From positions 19,732,630 through 19,796,629 of the forward strand of contig OY992837.1 of the NCBI GenBank assembly GCA_963921425.1: a DNA stretch of 64,000 nucleotides. The letters run 5' to 3'. Under the pieces are notes generated by a model, which was not told where the DNA came from, did no database searches, and worked only from the letters and a program-made list of their open reading frames with translations. The stretch is from Dryas octopetala (lineage: Eukaryota; Streptophyta; Magnoliopsida; Rosales; Rosaceae). Below are positions 61,401 to 64,000 of the stretch, piece by piece. The position numbers were made by a program, and so were the translations under genes. Within the stretch, counting starts at the first letter, position 1. Every line of letters begins with the position of its first letter.

Positions 61401-61477
61401 ATCTTTTATAAACCTCTTAAAAACATAGTTAAATAAAAATTTAAATTTCTAGTGAAAATTTGGGTCGGGTTGTTACA
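58476..61477 (-). mobile_element. Solo LTR, gypsy type, minus strand, duplication GTTTT
   Basis: On plus it runs from TGACAGGACCGCCCCC (58476) to AACCCGACCC's complement GGGTCGGGTTGTTACA (ending 61477). The duplication GTTTT lies at 58471-58475 and 61478-61482. On minus it starts TGTAACAACCCGACCC and ends GGGGGCGGTCCTGTCA, so it belongs to the family of the young element at 34280-40796. It is longer (3002 bp) and has a reduced minisatellite. No internal sequence is present. Confidence 0.93.
59302..59450. repeat. Minisatellite in the minus solo LTR
   Basis: A complement of the GGCTCTGC...TATGACAGA array of the young element, with fewer and irregular units. Short frames here derive from the repeat. 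Confidence 0.88.
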
Positions 61478-62588
61478 GTTTTAAATTAGGCTTGACCCAA
61501 AAGTTGACTTTTAAAGTTAGTGGGCTTTCATCTTTAACTTTGGGCATGTTGAATAGGTCTCGTAGACACGAAGCACGCGTAAATCGGATTTACGATTTGA
61601 GTTTTACGGATGTTCAAAGTCGGGGGCATATTTGTAATTTTTACTTAAATGGTTTTAAAAACCCAAAATCAAGTCTTTCTCCCCTCATTTCTCTCTCTTC
61701 CCGCATCTCTGTCTCTCTTGCCTCTCACCCTTGCCGCGCCTGCCACCGGCGCGTGACGGCGCCTCCGGCGGTGGCTGGGCTCGGGTTTTGGCATGCCGCC
61801 ATCGCCTCCCTCTCCTCTCTCTCCCACTAGTCTCGATTTCTCCGGCCGATCACCCATGACAAAGAATCAACGCAGAACAGCCGAGCCTCTCCACCGGCGA
61901 TCTCCAGTTTTTCGGCCACGACGCGACTCCGGACCACCTAGGTTGTTTTCCTCTTGTCACGGTGAGTCTTCTCATGGCTACCCCATGCTCCGATGACCTC
62001 AAACGGCGGCGGATCGAAGGATTTCAGTCCGACGAGTTCGAGCGATTCCGGCAACAGTTAGAGTCGACCTAGGTATCAAAATCGATCCCCTCGACCTCTT
62101 CTTGCTATTGGTTACCTCGATTTGAACTAATTGTTGAGTATTGGAAAAAATCTAGTTTTGGAACTCACAGCCACCGCGGGCTCCGCCGCGCGTGGTGGCT
62201 GGTTTGGGTTTCTTTCCTTCGTTTTGTTGTCCCTCTTGATCATTTGGTGCTTGTAAGATGAATTTGTGCCTAAAGTTCATTGAATTTCTTTGTTCAGGTC
62301 CTATTTTGCCGCTACCACCGCCAGCTCCGCCACTGGTGGCGGCGGGTTGCTGGTTGGTTGTCTCATTTTTGTCCAATTGAAAGTTTCAGAGACTATTTCC
62401 AAACTTGATTACGTTTTGGGTGAGTTGTTGTTTGTTGTTTGGGGCGGGGCAGCCACCGTGTTTGGTGGCGGCCGCCCGTTTCGGTCATTCAGCGGCCATT
62501 TGTGTTTCTGAATTGTTTTTAAGTTAGTTGTGTAGTCTTAACAGGTACCTGGCTCGGGAATTCTATTTCTGATGTCGTCATGCTGCCG

Positions 62589-64000
62589 TGACATGGATCG
62601 TCCCCGGATTCCACCCTAAAATCTGGAGTGGTCATGTGAGATCCAAAGTCAAGGAAAATCGTACCGAAAATTTGGCAGAACCTCCCCTAAAATTGAACTA
62701 ACCGAACTTCTTAAAACCTGAAGAAAAAAAACGCTTCTAATAATCACAACCACCTCTACCACATTAAAAAGGGTCTCTGACCCACTCATAATGCCAAAAC
62801 AATAAGTTCTTATTCCCCAAAGCACATGATAATCAAAGCATAACTAAACTTCTTTTACAATATAAAAGTTAATTCCTCAACTTAAGGGAAATGGCACTGA
62901 AGATCTGAAAGTCATGCATCGACGTGGTACAGTCCAACCTTGGCGATTTTTAATACCTGGGGGGAAACATTATAAACAAAATAAAGAAAACGTGAGATAA
63001 CTCTCAGTGAGTGGACAAAATATAGAAACAAAGCATTTAAGTTATTTATCCTTTCAAATTTCTTTAAAATCAAATCTCCTCTAAAACTTCACATTACTCT
63101 TTGAAATCCCCCAGTTTTAAAACCATCTTACAATCTTTAAAGGACGTCATAAAACTATTTAAACTTCAGAAATTTAAATAAATCAAAATATAACTTCTCA
63201 ATAAACAACCTTCTAAAATAAAAGAGTCATAAAAACATTATAACGAAAATCTTGATAAAACTCAAGAAGGAAATCCTCAATCAAACCCATATTTAATAAC
63301 TCCTGAAAATAATAATTAAATCTCACCATGCTTATACCCTGAAAACCTGGCCATACACCTGTGCCAAATCTTTTAACTAAAACCATACTCGATTAAATCA
63401 AGAAAGGAATTAAATTATAAAATGTGCAAAACATTTCGAAAACCAAAAGTCCACTCACTGGTTAAATGTGCTATGCCCAAACCTTTCCGAGATTTGTTTC
63501 CATCTCACAAATACTCCCTTGTTTGTCACTAGAATTAGCCGAAAGACGAACCCCCATCGACCTTGTCAAATCGATTCCACATTCAATAACTGACCGATCA
63601 CGTAGTCAAGCTTTCCGAAAATGCTCAAACATCAAATCACTAATAAAAACCAAATTAATTCACATACAATCCAAAAACAGACAAGTATTAGAAAATAAAC
63701 AATATTGAGCTATACCCTTTTCACATTCGATACCTTCAGGAATTCAGTTAGATTTTCAGATATTGTTCGGCCTGAAATCGAATAGTTTCAAGTTCTCACA
63801 ACCTGTCCAATTACACAACATTCAACCATCAATTCAAAATCGGTTCAATAACTGTCGGGAATTTGCATTACCAGCTCACAAATCAACTCACGATCAACAA
63901 CTGATCCGATTAAACTCACCCAATTCCCATTCAGCGGCCATGTGGCCTCGGAGTGGCCGAAATTCAACACTGCCGCCACTTTCAACGGCTGCCCAAACCT
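62589..64000 (-). mobile_element. Gypsy-type LTR on minus, incomplete at the window edge
   Basis: It begins TGACATGGATCGTCCCCGG, parallel to TGACAGGACCGCCCCCGG of the solo LTR at 58476, and keeps the same order (GGCAGAACCTCCCC, ACCACCTCTACCAC, CCCCAGTTTTAAAACCAT). It has no recognisable minisatellite at the corresponding place (about 63330-63370). The far end, and so the duplication, is outside the window. Confidence 0.8.

Larger units (their letters stand above)
58373..62588 (+). mobile_element. Gypsy-type LTR on plus, split by a solo LTR and cut on the right by another LTR
   Basis: The left part 58373-58475 (TGTGAGATCCCGTATTTTTC) and the right part 61483-62588 follow the order of the other gypsy-type LTRs here: TTTTGAGAATTTATTT, GAAAAATAAAAAGG, then GACCCAAAAGTTGACTTTTA, a pyrimidine leader and GC-rich sequence, up to GGTACCTGGCTCGGGAATTC. 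In the solo LTR at 4785 the same region continues past ATGCTGCCG, but here it stops at 62588, where a minus-oriented LTR begins. No gag or pol is seen. Confidence 0.75.

Overview
The window is nuclear DNA from a flowering plant, probably a eudicot. It is AT-rich, contains introns with GT/AG borders, and carries plant transposon families (CACTA, MULE, Ty1/copia, Ty3/gypsy LTRs), fragments of plant-specific genes (vacuolar sorting receptor, LRK10-like receptor kinase, DSK2/ubiquilin) and a nuclear-type tRNA gene. I cannot name the species. No bacterial, organellar or CRISPR feature was seen. Almost everything is transposable element (TE) or TE debris.

Layout. 1-3964: right-hand part of a CACTA element on the minus strand, whose TNP2 transposase has four in-frame stops. 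4785-7748: a solo LTR with 5-bp duplication GTTTG. About 7.75-29.7 kb: a Mutator-like element (MULE) with a decayed mudrA-type transposase on plus and a convergent 10-exon Ulp1/C48 peptidase gene on minus. A 495-bp MITE with a 9-bp duplication (11802-12296) lies between the two genes. An 11.1-kb CACTA element (16482-27618, duplication CAT) sits inside exon 2 of the MULE Ulp1 gene. That CACTA looks complete: terminal and subterminal repeats, an open 1072-codon TNP2-type transposase, and an open 11-exon gene joining a TNPA-like region to its own Ulp1 peptidase with all four catalytic positions. One TE-borne Ulp1 gene is therefore interrupted by another TE that carries Ulp1.

30.7-44.7 kb: two blocks of an approximately 220-bp satellite-like repeat built from inverted TTACCATTTTCTTGA / TCAAGAAAATGGTAA motifs. 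They flank about 10 kb holding spliced fragments of a DSK2-like gene and a vacuolar sorting receptor gene on the minus strand. A very young non-autonomous gypsy-type LTR element (34280-40796, duplication TGTAA) is inserted in one receptor exon; its LTRs differ by two substitutions plus simple-repeat length changes.

44.7-57 kb: the 3' part of a copia element, three LRK10-like kinase fragments, and a full-length but dead copia element (52084-57030, duplication GATAA). 57565-57636: a tRNA-Gln-like gene with an aberrant anticodon loop. 58.4-64 kb: a nest of related gypsy-type LTRs, one of them a 3.0-kb solo LTR (58476-61477, duplication GTTTT).

How the parts relate. The two open CACTA genes are the only convincing complete protein-coding genes and could form a self-mobilising unit. 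The insertion order can be read from the nesting: the CACTA and the MITE are younger than the MULE; the TGTAA-flanked LTR element is younger than the captured gene fragments and is the youngest datable event; the 58476 solo LTR is younger than the LTR it splits.
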